64,000 nucleotides of DNA from Corynebacterium argentoratense DSM 44202 (GCF_000590555.1 NC_022198.1:1442583-1506582); one strand, 5' to 3'; positions 17,549 through 26,384 are shown, numbered from the stretch's first letter. The notes: generated from the sequence alone by a model not told the origin. Made by a program: numbers and translations.

Positions 17549-20272
17549 ATGGCTGACAAGCCACTCGACGACACCAACTTCGCGATGATCCGCGACGGCG
17601 TGGCGTCCTACCTCAACGACTCCGACCCCGAAGAGACCCGGGAGTGGATGGAGTCCCTTGATGGCCTCCTGGAAGAAGCATCCCCTGACCGCGCCCGCTT
17701 CCTCATGCTGCGACTGCTCGAACGAGCAACCGCTAAGCGCGTGCCGCTTCCTCCACTGACCTCCACCGACTACGTCAACACCATCCCCACGACAATGGAG
17801 CCCGATTTCCCCGGCGACGAGGACATCGAAAAGCGTTACCGCAAGTGGATCCGCTGGAACGCAGCCATCATGGTTCACCGCGCCCAGCGCCCTGGTGTTG
17901 GTGTCGGCGGCCACATTTCTACGTACGCCTCCTCCGCACCGCTGTACGAAGTGGGCATGAACCACTTCTTCCGCGGTAAGGACCACCCGGGCGGTGGCGA
18001 CCAGATCTTCTTCCAGGGCCACGCATCGCCCGGCATGTATGCTCGCGCGTTCCTGGAAGGCCGCCTCAGTGAAGACGACATGGATGGGTTCCGTCAGGAA
18101 GTCTCCCGCGAACAGGGCGGCATGCCTTCCTACCCGCACCCCAAGTGCATGCCTGAATTCTGGGAGTTCCCGACCGTGTCCATGGGCCTTGGCCCGATGG
18201 ATGCGATTTACCAGGCACGGTTCAACCGCTACCTACACAACCGCGGCATCAAAGACACCTCTCAGCAGCATGTCTGGGCGTTCCTTGGTGACGGCGAAAT
18301 GGACGAGCCGGAGTCTCGCGGCCTCATCCAACAGGCTGCTCTCAACAACCTCGACAACCTGACCTTCGTCATCAACTGCAACCTGCAGCGCCTCGACGGC
18401 CCTGTGCGTGGTAACACCAAGATCATCCAGGAACTGGAGTCCTTCTTCCGCGGTGCCGGCTGGTCCGTCATCAAGGTCGTCTGGGGCCGCGAGTGGGATG
18501 AATTGTTCGAGAAGGACAAGGACGGCGCCCTCGTTGATCTGATGAACAACACCTCCGACGGTGACTTCCAGACCTTCAAGGCAAATGACGGCGCCTACGT
18601 GCGCGAGCACTTCTTCAACCGCGATCCTCGCACGGCCAAGCTGGTTGAGGATATGACCGATGAAGAAATCTGGCGTCTGCCCCGCGGTGGCCATGACTAC
18701 CGCAAGATTTACGCAGCTTTCAAGCGCGCTATGGAAACCAAGGATCGACCCACCGTCATCCTTGCGCACACCATTAAGGGCTACGGTCTCGGCCACAACT
18801 TCGAGGGCCGCAATGCGACCCACCAAATGAAGAAGCTCACCCTCGAAGACTTGAAGCTCTTCCGCGACAAGCAGCAGATTCCGATCTCCGATGAGGTTCT
18901 CGAGAAGGATCCTTACCTACCTCCGTACTACAACCCCGGTAAGGATTCCGAGGAGATCAAGTACATGCTCGAGCGCCGTAAGGATCTCGGCGGCTGGGTA
19001 CCCGAGCGCCGCACGTCCTACAAGCCTTTGTCCGTCCCGAGCATGGACGATCTGAAGATCATGCGTAAGGATTCCGGCAAGCAGCAGGTTGCTACGACCA
19101 TGGCTGTGGTTCGTACCTTCAAGGAACTCATGCGGGATAAGGAACTGGGCAAGCGCTTCGTTCCGATCATCCCTGATGAGGCACGTACCTTCGGTATGGA
19201 CTCCTGGTTCCCGACGCTGAAGATTTACAACAGCCACGGCCAGAACTACACCCCGGTCGACCATGACCTCATGCTGTCCTACCGTGAGGCTGTTGACGGC
19301 CAGATCATGCACGAGGGCATCAACGAGGCCGGTTCCATGGCCGAGTTCATCGCAGCTGGTACCTCCTACGCCACTCACGGCGAGGCGATGATTCCGCTGT
19401 ACATCTTCTACTCGATGTTCGGTTTCCAGCGCACCGGTGACTCCGTGTGGGCTGCCGCTGACCAGATGGCCCGCGGCTTCCTCCTCGGCGCTACTGCTGG
19501 CCGCACTACCCTGACTGGTGAAGGTCTGCAGCACATGGATGGCCACTCCCCCATCCTGGCTGGTACGAACCCCGCAGTGATTTCCTACGACCCGGCTTTC
19601 GCCTACGAGGTCGCGCACATCATTCGCGAGGGCATCGACCGCATGTACGGTGAAGGTCGCGGCGAAGACGTCATCTACTACCTGACGGTCTACAACGAGC
19701 CCACTCACCAGCCCGCAGAGCCCGAAAACCTCGACGTTGAAGGTCTGCACAAGGGTATTTACCTGTACTCCCCGGCTTCCGGCGATGGCCACGAAGTCAG
19801 CCTGCTGGCTTCCGGTATCGGTATGCAAGCAGCACTCCAGGCCAAGGAGATTCTGGCGGAGCAGTTCGGTGTCAAGGCCAACATCTTCTCGGTCACTTCC
19901 TGGAACGAACTGGCTCGCGAAGGCCACGAGCTCGAACGCGAGCAACTGCGCCACCCGGATCGCGAGGTCACGGAGCCTTTCGTCGCCAAGCAGCTGTCGA
20001 AGGCTTCTGGCCCGTTCGTTGCTGTGTCGGACTTCGCGACCGCACTGCCGGAGCAGATCCGCAAGTGGGTCCCGGGCGATTACACCACGTTGGGTGCGGA
20101 TGGTTTCGGTTTCTCCGACACCCGCCCCGCCGCACGCCGCTTCTTCAATATTGACGCCGAGTCCGTCGTTGTCGCAGCACTGTCCGGCCTGGCACGTGAA
20201 GGCAAGATTGACAAGTCTGTCGCAGCCCAGGCTGCTAAGGACTTCAACCTGTCCGATCCGACTGCTGTCTAA
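17549..20272 (+). CDS. aceE: Pyruvate dehydrogenase E1 component, homodimeric
   Basis: A 907-residue thiamine-diphosphate enzyme, about the length of Escherichia coli AceE (887). It decarboxylates pyruvate and acetylates the E2 lipoyl group. The ThDP motif [12 protein letters not shown]...NNLDNL is near residue 250. Other E1p landmarks are [13 protein letters not shown] [15 protein letters not shown] near residue 135 and the [14 protein letters not shown] segment near residue 655. A strong AGGAGG precedes the ATG. It is monocistronic, ending in a clear terminator; lipoate-bearing partners are not in the window. Confidence 0.97.
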   Translation: MADKPLDDTNFAMIRDGVASYLNDSDPEETREWMESLDGLLEEASPDRARFLMLRLLERATAKRVPLPPLTSTDYVNTIPTTMEPDFPGDEDIEKRYRKWIRWNAAIMVHRAQRPGVGVGGHISTYASSAPLYEVGMNHFFRGKDHPGGGDQIFFQGHASPGMYARAFLEGRLSEDDMDGFRQEVSREQGGMPSYPHPKCMPEFWEFPTVSMGLGPMDAIYQARFNRYLHNRGIKDTSQQHVWAFLGDGEMDEPESRGLIQQAALNNLDNLTFVINCNLQRLDGPVRGNTKIIQELESFFRGAGWSVIKVVWGREWDELFEKDKDGALVDLMNNTSDGDFQTFKANDGAYVREHFFNRDPRTAKLVEDMTDEEIWRLPRGGHDYRKIYAAFKRAMETKDRPTVILAHTIKGYGLGHNFEGRNATHQMKKLTLEDLKLFRDKQQIPISDEVLEKDPYLPPYYNPGKDSEEIKYMLERRKDLGGWVPERRTSYKPLSVPSMDDLKIMRKDSGKQQVATTMAVVRTFKELMRDKELGKRFVPIIPDEARTFGMDSWFPTLKIYNSHGQNYTPVDHDLMLSYREAVDGQIMHEGINEAGSMAEFIAAGTSYATHGEAMIPLYIFYSMFGFQRTGDSVWAAADQMARGFLLGATAGRTTLTGEGLQHMDGHSPILAGTNPAVISYDPAFAYEVAHIIREGIDRMYGEGRGEDVIYYLTVYNEPTHQPAEPENLDVEGLHKGIYLYSPASGDGHEVSLLASGIGMQAALQAKEILAEQFGVKANIFSVTSWNELAREGHELEREQLRHPDREVTEPFVAKQLSKASGPFVAVSDFATALPEQIRKWVPGDYTTLGADGFGFSDTRPAARRFFNIDAESVVVAALSGLAREGKIDKSVAAQAAKDFNLSDPTAV

Positions 20273-20298
20273 CACCCGCCGCTAGCGACCTAACTAGG

Positions 20299-20337
20299 GG
20301 GGGGCTTTCCACTGACTGTGGGAAGCCCCCCTTTTTT
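20299..20337 (+). terminator. Rho-independent terminator of aceE
   Basis: GGGGGGCTTTCC (20299-20310) pairs almost fully with GGGAAGCCCCCC (20320-20331), with a nine-base loop and six T following. It lies 27 bases after the aceE stop. Confidence 0.95.
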
Positions 20338-20544
20338 GTCTGCCAAGCCCCGGCTGTGACGATGCCGAGAAAGACTGTCAGCATCCTGAAAATCCTGAAA
20401 AATCAAGCCCTTTAACCTTCGAGCGCTGAAAGGATTCTCCTAAGAACGCACCACCTATACCCAAGTGTTTTGCCAAGTTGAGGGTCTTCAATAGTAGTTA
20501 ACCCCGCACCGCGGGGACCTACTACACAGCAAGGATCTTCTTTC
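20338..20544 (+). promoter_or_regulatory. Leader and possible promoter of the decayed DUF4956-VTC locus
   Basis: Non-coding. A tandem ATCCTGAAA pair sits at about 20382-20401. A compound hairpin covers 20494-20525: GTAGT outer and CCCCGC inner arms pair with GCGGGG and ACTAC around the loop ACC. A TTGCCA box near 20471 with ATAGTA about 15 bp on could be a weak promoter. AAGGA at about 20531 is the ribosome site for the remnant ATG at 20545. Confidence 0.4.
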
Positions 20545-20721
20545 ATGAACCTCCCTCAGCTTTTCCTCGACGCCCTATCCATCGGCGTCCTCGTTTTCGC
20601 GGTCAGGCCCCCGGGGCCTGACCGCGAAAACCCGGGTGTCCACCGAGTTTCACACCGGTGTGCCGGACGCACTGCCGCAGGCGGATTGGGCGGCCGCACA
20701 GCTACAGCGTGTCGGTGTTGA
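20545..20721 (+). pseudogene. DUF4956 gene remnant (first ~18 codons, then out of context)
   Basis: ATG at 20545 opens with MNLPQLFLDALSIGVLVFA, which resembles the start of DUF4956 membrane proteins, where this is the beginning of the first helix. The frame then runs through the palindrome at 20593-20631 and the following VTC gene in the wrong frame, stopping at a TGA at 20719-20721 after 58 codons. The rest of the gene (a DUF4956 protein is normally about 200 residues or more) is gone. DUF4956, a VTC-domain polyphosphate-polymerase-like protein and a carbohydrate-binding lipoprotein commonly form one cluster, so this is read as a deletion remnant. Confidence 0.6.
20593..20631. repeat. 39-bp perfect palindrome at a deletion junction
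   Basis: Two perfect 19-bp arms (20593-20611 and 20613-20631) surround a single C at 20612. The left end, GTTTTCGCG, is plausible DUF4956 coding sequence (VFA). The right arm reads GLTAKTR in the frame of the VTC remnant, so it looks native there. No T-run follows, so it is not a standard terminator. Confidence 0.85.
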
Positions 20722-21079
20722 CGCCGCGGTCAGCCCAACGCTGCACGGTGGATACCGTCGCTGCTGCCTGCTCACTGACAATGGTCGAGCAACCATCGAC
20801 AGCGGACTGTTCTGGATTGGGCTTCGCTCCTACTCCGACAGCACCGTCAGCACCAGCGACGCAGAGTGCCCGCGCCTGGATGCCCCAGAGATGGTGATCA
20901 TCGAGACCAAGTCTGGGGCCCAGCCCGGCGCGATCGACCGCCTGCTGTGGCGCAACGGTATACGGCCTTGTCGGATCTCCAAGTACGCAACAGGCATGGC
21001 AGCGGTCTACCCGCACTTGCCGAGTAATCGGTGGCATTCGACGCTCACGCATCATTTTGATCTTCCTGCCGCAGCCTGA
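20613..21079 (+). pseudogene. VTC-domain (polyphosphate-polymerase-like) protein, C-terminal remnant
   Basis: From about 20613 the frame reads GLTAKTRV and continues to a stop at 21077-21079. A GTG at 20636 could restart it, giving 147 residues. Conserved C-terminal VTC elements remain: GLFWIGLRSYSDST, MVIIETKSGAQPG and CRISKYATGMAAVYPHLPSN. The N-terminal half, with the basic nucleotide/polyphosphate-binding strands, is absent, so the product should be inactive. It lies directly before the carbohydrate-binding lipoprotein, its usual neighbour. Confidence 0.72.
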
Positions 21080-21130
21080 CGCTGCGTATCTACTCGAACC
21101 CCTTACTGCACTTTGAAGGATGTAATTTTC

Positions 21131-22690
21131 ATGACTAAACGTTCAAGCCTTGCTTCCCTCGCCCTGGCGGCGACCCTTCCCGTAGCCCTAACCGCGTGCG
21201 CGCACGCCGATGATGGTGCGCCCCTGGACGCCAGCAGTACCGCAGCGATTGCGGCACATAACACTGCAACAACAAGCACCGTAACTAACGAACAAAGCAG
21301 CAGCCCCTCTGCCGAGAACATTGTGGAGTCCGAAGTTAAAACCCCAAAGTTGGTGGAAGATTCCCCTGACGTCGCGTCGGCCACTGTCTACGACGGCGGA
21401 ACCATCACGAAGGCCGGAACCTACCGCATCAGCGGTGAGCAGGGCGACGTCATCGTGGACGCGGGTGATGCGAACGTGGTTCTGATACTGGACAACGCCA
21501 CCATTGCTGGGCAGATCAACGTTGTGAGCGCCGATAAGGTGCAGGTGCATGCGGTGGGTTCTTCGACGGTGACGGCGACGGCCCCTGATTCGGCGGCGAT
21601 CTACTCTCATGCGGATCTTGTGCTCAGCGGTGACGGGACGGTCACCGTGCACTCTGAGGGTGAGGGCGCCGATGGCATTGCTTCCTCGGATGATCTAGCG
21701 CTCTACAGCGGCACGTGGAAGGTGACGGCCGCAGACGATGCTTTCCGGGGGAAGGATTCGGCCAGTGTGCTCGGCGGCCACCTTGATGCCACCGCCGGCG
21801 ATGACGGTGTGCGCAGCGATGTCGCCGTGCACCTTAGCGGCGGCACCGTTGATGTCAATGCGGGCGGCGATGGGGTGCACTCTGATGTTGCCCTGCTTAT
21901 CGACGGCGGGGATGTCACCGTCGCGTCCTCCACCGAAGGTTTGGAAGCCGGGCTGTTAAGCATCAGCGATGGCACTGTGGACTTAACTTCCAGTGACGAT
22001 GGAATTAACGGCTCCGGGGCCACCAGCGTCGATGCCACAACGGAGCAAGAGCAGCAGGAGCAGTCAGAAGAAGCTGCAGGACCACAACCACCGGAAGGTA
22101 TGCCAGAGCCACCCCAAGGCATGCAAGAGCCGCCCCAAGGTATGCAGCAGCCGCAGGAGGGCATGCAACCTCCGCAGCAGGGTGGCGCCTCTGGTGGGCA
22201 ACCCGGGGCAGGCATGGAACAATCCACAGGAGAGCAGATTGTGATCAGTGGTGGCACAGTGAAGGTTAATGCGGCCGGCGATGGAATCGATTCCAATGGA
22301 GACCTACGCATTAATGGCGGGACCGTGCTGGTGTTCGGCCCGAGCGACGGCGCTAACGGAACCTTCGATTACGCGGGTAGCTTCAGCATCGATGGCGGCA
22401 CCGTCATCGGGTTGGGTTCTGCGGGTATGCCCGCTGATCCGACCGGCGGCACCCAAAGCTTCATCAGCGCCCATCTTGATAGCTCGGTGACCGGTGGTGC
22501 CATCACCATCGAGGATTCCTCCGGCACGGTGATCGCCACAATCGAGGCGGGCGAGAGGCCCTTCGCACTGGTGCAGTACTCCTCTGACAAGATCAGCGCA
22601 GGCCAGAGCTACACGGTCAAGGCTGGCGCTAGTTCTGTGTCTGTTGTTGCGGGGTCGCGCGCCGAATCATCTGCTCCAACGCGCCGTTAA
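21131..22690 (+). CDS. Carbohydrate-binding-domain lipoprotein (Cthe_2159-like)
   Basis: A 519-residue exported lipoprotein. The signal peptide MTKRSSLASLALAATLPVAL ends in the lipobox LTAC. Residues about 80-300 and 375-480 show Gly/Asp-rich parallel beta-helix repeats such as DGVRSDVAVHLSGGTVDVNAGGDGVH, seen in short units ISGGTVKVNAAGDGID. Between them (about residues 315-360) lies a Pro/Gln/Gly/Met repeat. The ATG at 21131 with AAGGA upstream is chosen over a TTG at 21113. Its usual DUF4956 and VTC partners are decayed just upstream. The last 62 bases overlap a convergent gene. Confidence 0.83.
   Translation: MTKRSSLASLALAATLPVALTACAHADDGAPLDASSTAAIAAHNTATTSTVTNEQSSSPSAENIVESEVKTPKLVEDSPDVASATVYDGGTITKAGTYRISGEQGDVIVDAGDANVVLILDNATIAGQINVVSADKVQVHAVGSSTVTATAPDSAAIYSHADLVLSGDGTVTVHSEGEGADGIASSDDLALYSGTWKVTAADDAFRGKDSASVLGGHLDATAGDDGVRSDVAVHLSGGTVDVNAGGDGVHSDVALLIDGGDVTVASSTEGLEAGLLSISDGTVDLTSSDDGINGSGATSVDATTEQEQQEQSEEAAGPQPPEGMPEPPQGMQEPPQGMQQPQEGMQPPQQGGASGGQPGAGMEQSTGEQIVISGGTVKVNAAGDGIDSNGDLRINGGTVLVFGPSDGANGTFDYAGSFSIDGGTVIGLGSAGMPADPTGGTQSFISAHLDSSVTGGAITIEDSSGTVIATIEAGERPFALVQYSSDKISAGQSYTVKAGASSVSVVAGSRAESSAPTRR
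22089..22190 (+). repeat. Degenerate in-frame tandem repeat in the lipoprotein gene
   Basis: Four to five degenerate units of about 24 bp encode PP(E/Q)GM(P/Q)(E/Q) peptides, for example EPPQGMQ twice in a row, then QPQEGMQPPQQGG. They lie between the two beta-helix blocks and resemble a flexible linker or wall-spanning segment. Confidence 0.75.
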
Positions 22691-23540
22691 CAATTTCTGG
22701 CGCCTCGAGGATGACCATGTGCCCCACATCAGCTAATCGGTACAGGGTTGATTTGCCCCAGGCGTCGGCGATGACCTCTGATTGGCTGGGTGGGGTGAAG
22801 TGGTCTTCCTCCCCCACAATCACCACACCTGGTACCTCGTTGAGCTTGTCGATCGCTTCGAGCTCCTCGTGGTGCTGCAGGTCGTCGAAGAAACCAACCA
22901 TTGTTTTCAGCGGGGTGTTTTGAATCATCGCCGCGTGGAATTGCACCAGGTCGTAGGCGACTCCATCGCGGTAGAACACTGTCGCTGCCAGCGCTGGGGC
23001 CAGCAGTGCCGCCACTTCTGTGCGGAAGGCTTGGGCTTCCTTCAGGGAGGCCTCTACCGCGTTGTGTATTTTCTCCGCCGCCGGCAATGCCAGCACTTGG
23101 GGTACGCCTTGGCTGGACAATGATTCCACCGCGGTGGAAATCAAAATGACGCCGCGCACCCTAGCCGCCAAGTCACGATAGCGTCGCAGAAAGTTCAGAG
23201 CGGTCATCCCGCCGAGGGAATGCCCGACGATGACGAGCGGGCCTGTAGGTGCCGCAGTGCGGATAGCTGACGCGACGTCATCAGCCGTGGCATCCAACGT
23301 GCACAGTTCTGGCTCGATTTCACCGCTGTCGCCGTGCCCCCGTAGATCCAGCAATAGGCAGCTGACTTCCGGGTAGCGGTAGTGCAAAAAGTCCACCTGC
23401 TGGAAATACGACTGTGCTGTAAGGGTGAACCCGTGGATGAACACCACTGTCACGGGGCCACTGCCCTGACTGTGGTAGTAGCGCACCGGCAGGTCACCGC
23501 ACCAGCCGGGCGTGAGGTCGGTCCGCTTGTTCGACTGCAT
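22629..23540 (-). CDS. Alpha/beta hydrolase
   Basis: A 303-residue alpha/beta hydrolase with an intact active site: the oxyanion strand VVFIHGFTLTA, the nucleophile elbow VIVGHSLGGMTAL, an acid in VGEEDHFTPP and the His in ADVGHMVILEAPE. Substrate cannot be named. The frame is open to 23771, but ATG at 23540 is used because longer versions overlap the divergent acyl carrier protein gene. Its 3' end overlaps the lipoprotein gene by 62 bp. Start-to-start distance to the carrier protein gene is only 25 bp. Confidence 0.85.
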   Translation of the reverse strand: MQSNKRTDLTPGWCGDLPVRYYHSQGSGPVTVVFIHGFTLTAQSYFQQVDFLHYRYPEVSCLLLDLRGHGDSGEIEPELCTLDATADDVASAIRTAAPTGPLVIVGHSLGGMTALNFLRRYRDLAARVRGVILISTAVESLSSQGVPQVLALPAAEKIHNAVEASLKEAQAFRTEVAALLAPALAATVFYRDGVAYDLVQFHAAMIQNTPLKTMVGFFDDLQHHEELEAIDKLNEVPGVVIVGEEDHFTPPSQSEVIADAWGKSTLYRLADVGHMVILEAPEIVNGALEQMIRRATPQQQTQN

Positions 23541-23565
23541 GTTTGTAGAGACTACTCTGGAAGCT

Positions 23566-23805
23566 ATGTCTGATTCTTTTACACCCCGTGTCGTCAACAT
23601 CATCAGCGATGCCACGGGGCTTGATGCGCCGATGATTACCCCTGAGTCGACCATCGATGGTTTGGGGATCGATTCGCTGTCTCTCATCGATATCTGCGTC
23701 CGTTGCGAAGACGAATTCGGTGTGCGCATCACCGATGAGGACGCGCTGGGGTGGCGAACCATCGCCGACATGGTGGATTTTGTCGACGGCCACAGCAGCC
23801 GTTAG
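23566..23805 (+). CDS. Acyl carrier protein
   Basis: A 79-residue acyl carrier protein. The phosphopantetheine attachment site is LGIDSLSLID (Ser about residue 37), followed by the acidic helix EDEFGVRITDEDA. ATG at 23566 gives the standard ACP length; an upstream ATG at 23512 would overlap the divergent hydrolase. An AcpM-like gene also lies downstream of aceE in mycobacteria, where it precedes kasA. No fatty-acid or polyketide synthase gene is nearby here, so its partner enzyme is unknown. Corynebacteria use type I FAS, which makes the role of a free ACP open. Confidence 0.88.
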   Translation: MSDSFTPRVVNIISDATGLDAPMITPESTIDGLGIDSLSLIDICVRCEDEFGVRITDEDALGWRTIADMVDFVDGHSSR

Positions 23806-24152
23806 CTCAGGCAGGCGCTGAATCCGTGCTGCTGCGCTAGCTGAGTCAGTGCGTCGGCGAAGTCGGCTAGTTCGTCGGTGACAGCGTCGATGCGTTGGGT
23901 GCAGCCGATGGTTGCCGGCAGGTGGGACCGGCGCCATAAGGTGCACGGGTCTGGGTAGTCGCATGATGACGCCGCGGGGGTTGGCAGGCTCTGCAGCATC
24001 AACTGTTCCACGTGCCGGCGTAGTGAGCGCGGCATATTGGTTATTTCTAGCAGTGCGGTGGTGTGGGTGGGTTCGATCGTTGGTGTTGCTGTGGTTGTTT
24101 CCTGTTTCACGGGTGGGGTCTTTCGCTTCGGTTCGACAGTCGTCTTCCCCAA
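23802..24152 (-). CDS. Hypothetical protein, Thr-rich N-terminus
   Basis: I do not recognise this 116-codon frame. The first 35 residues are Thr/Pro-rich. From about residue 40 (MPRSLRRHVEQLMLQSL) the sequence is helical and ends in DAVTDELADFADALTQLAQQHGF. It contains three Cys. The only upstream start in this frame is TTG at 24152, and GTG at about 24110 is an alternative. Four bases of overlap with the convergent ACP stop and the ordered C-terminal half favour a real gene, but a rival frame on the plus strand (23912-24250) cannot be excluded. Confidence 0.45.
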   Translation of the reverse strand: MGKTTVEPKRKTPPVKQETTTATPTIEPTHTTALLEITNMPRSLRRHVEQLMLQSLPTPAASSCDYPDPCTLWRRSHLPATIGCTQRIDAVTDELADFADALTQLAQQHGFSACLS

Positions 24153-24246
24153 CGTTGTCGCGTTCGAAGCCTGCGGACTTGTGTGCCCGCGCTACAGCCT
24201 CAAAGGTAGGCAACTATAACCCCACCAGCAACTCTAAACCACAACT

Positions 24247-25164
24247 TTAACCAGCATATGGGGGTGTTAATGCGCCACTGAGCTCGTCGTTGAACTCCGC
24301 CCACAGCGGTTTAGCCCAGGGGCCAAACGCCCGATCCGTCAGCACCACACAACCTCGCTCGGCTTGCGGATCAACCCACATGAAGGTGCCCGATTGTCCG
24401 AAGTGCCCGACAGTGCGCGCCGGCAGGCGCGTGCCTGTCCAATGCTCCCTGCCTGCCGTTCCCTTGCTGCCTTTGACCTCGAAGCCCAGCCCCCACGGGC
24501 ACGGGGTAAACGATCCATAGCCGGGAACCACACCTGCCAGCTCCGGGTACTGGATACTCAGCATCTCCTTTAGCGTGCTGGGGTGAATGAGGCTCGGCTG
24601 CAGAACTTCCTTAACAAACGTCATGACGTCGCGCAGGCTTGCGGTCACCCCATGGCCTGCGGATCCATCCAGCGTGGCGCCTAACCCCAAGGGCTCGCAG
24701 AGGGCTTGGCGGAAGTACTCGGGGAAGGCGATACCCGTTTCCGCTTCGACTGCGTCTGCGAGCAGCTCAAAACCAGCGCTGGAATAGATGCGCCGCTGCC
24801 CCACTGGTTTCTGGGGCTCAGGGGTATCGAAGCCAACCCCTGATGCGTGGGCAAGCAAGTGCCGGACTGTGGATCCTTCCGGCCCGCAGGCAGTATCCCA
24901 CTCGAAGACACCCTCTTCGACGGCAACCGCAACCGCATAGGCCACTAAAGGTTTGGTGACGCTCGCCAGCGGGAATCGATAGTCAGTATCGACGGTACCG
25001 GCGTAGTAGGTCTTGCCTTGATCGATGAGTCCAGCGGCGACCGAGTCCACCGGCCAGTCATCAACCTGGGCGAGCGTGCGGGCAAGGGGGTCTGTGTGGG
25101 GAGGTTGCTGCATGCCCCTAATGCTAAATTGATCCCCTGCGCTGGAGGAAACTGCTATCGACAT
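24247..25164 (-). CDS. Serine hydrolase, beta-lactamase (class C/S12) family
   Basis: A 305-residue protein of the serine beta-lactamase/esterase fold without a signal peptide. The SxxK motif is FPLASVTKPL (about residue 68), the YxN-like motif is YSSAGFEL and the third motif may be HFGQSGTF. Family members include esterases, D-peptidases and beta-lactamase-like proteins; a cytoplasmic esterase or peptidase role is most likely. ATG at 25164 has GGAAG seven bases upstream. An alternative ATG is at 25113. Its 5' end lies next to the remnant on the other strand. Confidence 0.85.
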   Translation of the reverse strand: MSIAVSSSAGDQFSIRGMQQPPHTDPLARTLAQVDDWPVDSVAAGLIDQGKTYYAGTVDTDYRFPLASVTKPLVAYAVAVAVEEGVFEWDTACGPEGSTVRHLLAHASGVGFDTPEPQKPVGQRRIYSSAGFELLADAVEAETGIAFPEYFRQALCEPLGLGATLDGSAGHGVTASLRDVMTFVKEVLQPSLIHPSTLKEMLSIQYPELAGVVPGYGSFTPCPWGLGFEVKGSKGTAGREHWTGTRLPARTVGHFGQSGTFMWVDPQAERGCVVLTDRAFGPWAKPLWAEFNDELSGALTPPYAG

Positions 25165-25181
25165 GCTCTGCTTCCGTCATC

Positions 25182-25406
25182 TCTCTTGCTGCTGATGTCC
25201 CACGCCGACGACAAAACGATCAACAATGTCGACACCATGGTCCTGGGTGCCGCCTGGCAGCAGATGGGCGCTGACGTCACCATCAACGAAGCCCCTCGGA
25301 GCCACTAGTGGCTGCTCTGCAGGCGGGGCACGAGTACATGGTGTTTCGCAGTGATGCTTTGATCGTCGATTGGTTCAATCGCTCCCTGCGCGAGGAGGAT
25401 CGCTAA
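25182..25406 (+). pseudogene. Hydrolase C-terminal remnant, frameshifted
   Basis: One frame reads LLLLMSHADDKTINN and continues to WQQMGADVTINEAP, then meets a stop at 25306-25308. A second frame takes over with LVAALQAGHEYMVFR and DWFNRSLREEDR before a TAA at 25404-25406. Together these look like the last strand, His region and final helix of an alpha/beta-hydrolase, split by a frameshift. No start or N-terminal part is present. Family assignment is tentative. Confidence 0.5.
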
Positions 25407-26320
25407 CTATCCTCCTCGCGCCCCGTGACGTCGCGGTCTGCGTCTCCGGTGTCTGCGGGCGTGTCATTCGTGCCCTCTGGCGTCGTGTCGGCAGTTGCTT
25501 CCGCGTGGCCTATACCTGCATCGTGGAGGCTCTCAGCGAGCTTCTCAGCGAAATCCTCACGCACATCCTCCGAGATGTGCAGAGCATCCTCCCACATCTG
25601 CCGCTCCTGGGCGATGCCCTGCTCACGCCCCTGTGCACGCGCGCTCTTGAGCTTCTGTCCGAACTGCCGAGCAGTCATATTCACCGGCGCCCAATCCGGA
25701 TTAGTTGGCAGAACCCACCCACGCCAATAGGCCAAAATCGCAGATCCCGCGCCCACCGTCGTGGCGACAAGCATCCCCGCGGCGTCATGACCCATCATGT
25801 GGAACAAAACCATCACCGCACTACCCAACAAAGCGGGTGTCGCATACAGTTTATTGCCCCCAAAAATTGCGGGCACGCTCCCCGTTGCGATGTCGCGAAT
25901 CATGCCGCCACCAACAGCGGTCAGAACACCCATGAACAATGCACTGGCCAAAGGCATCCCGTAGGTCAGGGCTTTAGTCGAACCGGTAACCGCCCACACA
26001 CCCAAAATCACCGCATCAGCATGGGCCTCAAACAACTCCCACGCCCGGCCACGCAGATGGATGAGCATCGCCAACAGGCCACCCAAAATCGCGAAACCCA
26101 TATACATCGGCTCAGCAATCGCCGCTGGTGTACCCCGCTGCATCAACGTGTCACGCAACATGCCGCCCCCGAGGGCAGAAAACAACGCCAAGAAGCTAAA
26201 ACCGATGATGTCGAAGCCACGCTGCCGCGCGATCGTGCCGCCAATGGCGCCATTAAGCACAACGCCAATCAAGTCCAAGCTGCGATACAAAGCGAGAATG
26301 GTGGGATCTACAGTGGGCAT
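25403..26320 (-). CDS. Trimeric intracellular cation (TRIC) channel family protein
   Basis: A 305-residue membrane protein of the TRIC/UPF0126 (YicG) family. Two repeats each carry the glycine-rich signature: SALGGGMLRDTLMQRG near residue 50 and TAVGGGMIRDIATGSVP near residue 140. Seven hydrophobic helices span residues 10-215. The C-terminal 90 residues are a charged, probably cytoplasmic tail (helical RQFGQKLKSARAQGREQG, then Asp/Thr/Glu-rich). Bacterial TRIC proteins conduct K+ and other monovalent cations. ATG start at 26320. Confidence 0.9.
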   Translation of the reverse strand: MPTVDPTILALYRSLDLIGVVLNGAIGGTIARQRGFDIIGFSFLALFSALGGGMLRDTLMQRGTPAAIAEPMYMGFAILGGLLAMLIHLRGRAWELFEAHADAVILGVWAVTGSTKALTYGMPLASALFMGVLTAVGGGMIRDIATGSVPAIFGGNKLYATPALLGSAVMVLFHMMGHDAAGMLVATTVGAGSAILAYWRGWVLPTNPDWAPVNMTARQFGQKLKSARAQGREQGIAQERQMWEDALHISEDVREDFAEKLAESLHDAGIGHAEATADTTPEGTNDTPADTGDADRDVTGREEDS

Positions 26321-26341
26321 GAGAGATAACTTACATACGAC

Positions 26342-26377
26342 AAAACCCCCGACACAACGTTAGTAACGTGTCGGGGG
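26342..26377 (-). terminator. Terminator of tRNA-Asn
   Basis: On the minus strand CCCCCGACACGTTA pairs with its near complement ending TGTCGGGGG (about 26346-26377), followed by TTTT (26342-26345). It lies about eight bases after the tRNA 3' end and before the TRIC gene. Confidence 0.8.
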
Positions 26378-26384
26378 TGAAACG

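Noticed and set aside
18917..20275. A 452-codon minus-strand frame over aceE
   Set aside because: Shadow of aceE on the opposite strand, with no recognisable domain and no start context.
20593..20631. The palindrome as an ordinary transcription terminator
   Set aside because: No T-run follows, the loop is one base, and both arms read as coding sequence of two different lost genes.
23494..24213. Minus-strand frame of 239 codons covering the ACP region
   Set aside because: It is antisense to the ACP gene, which has its phosphopantetheine motif and standard length.
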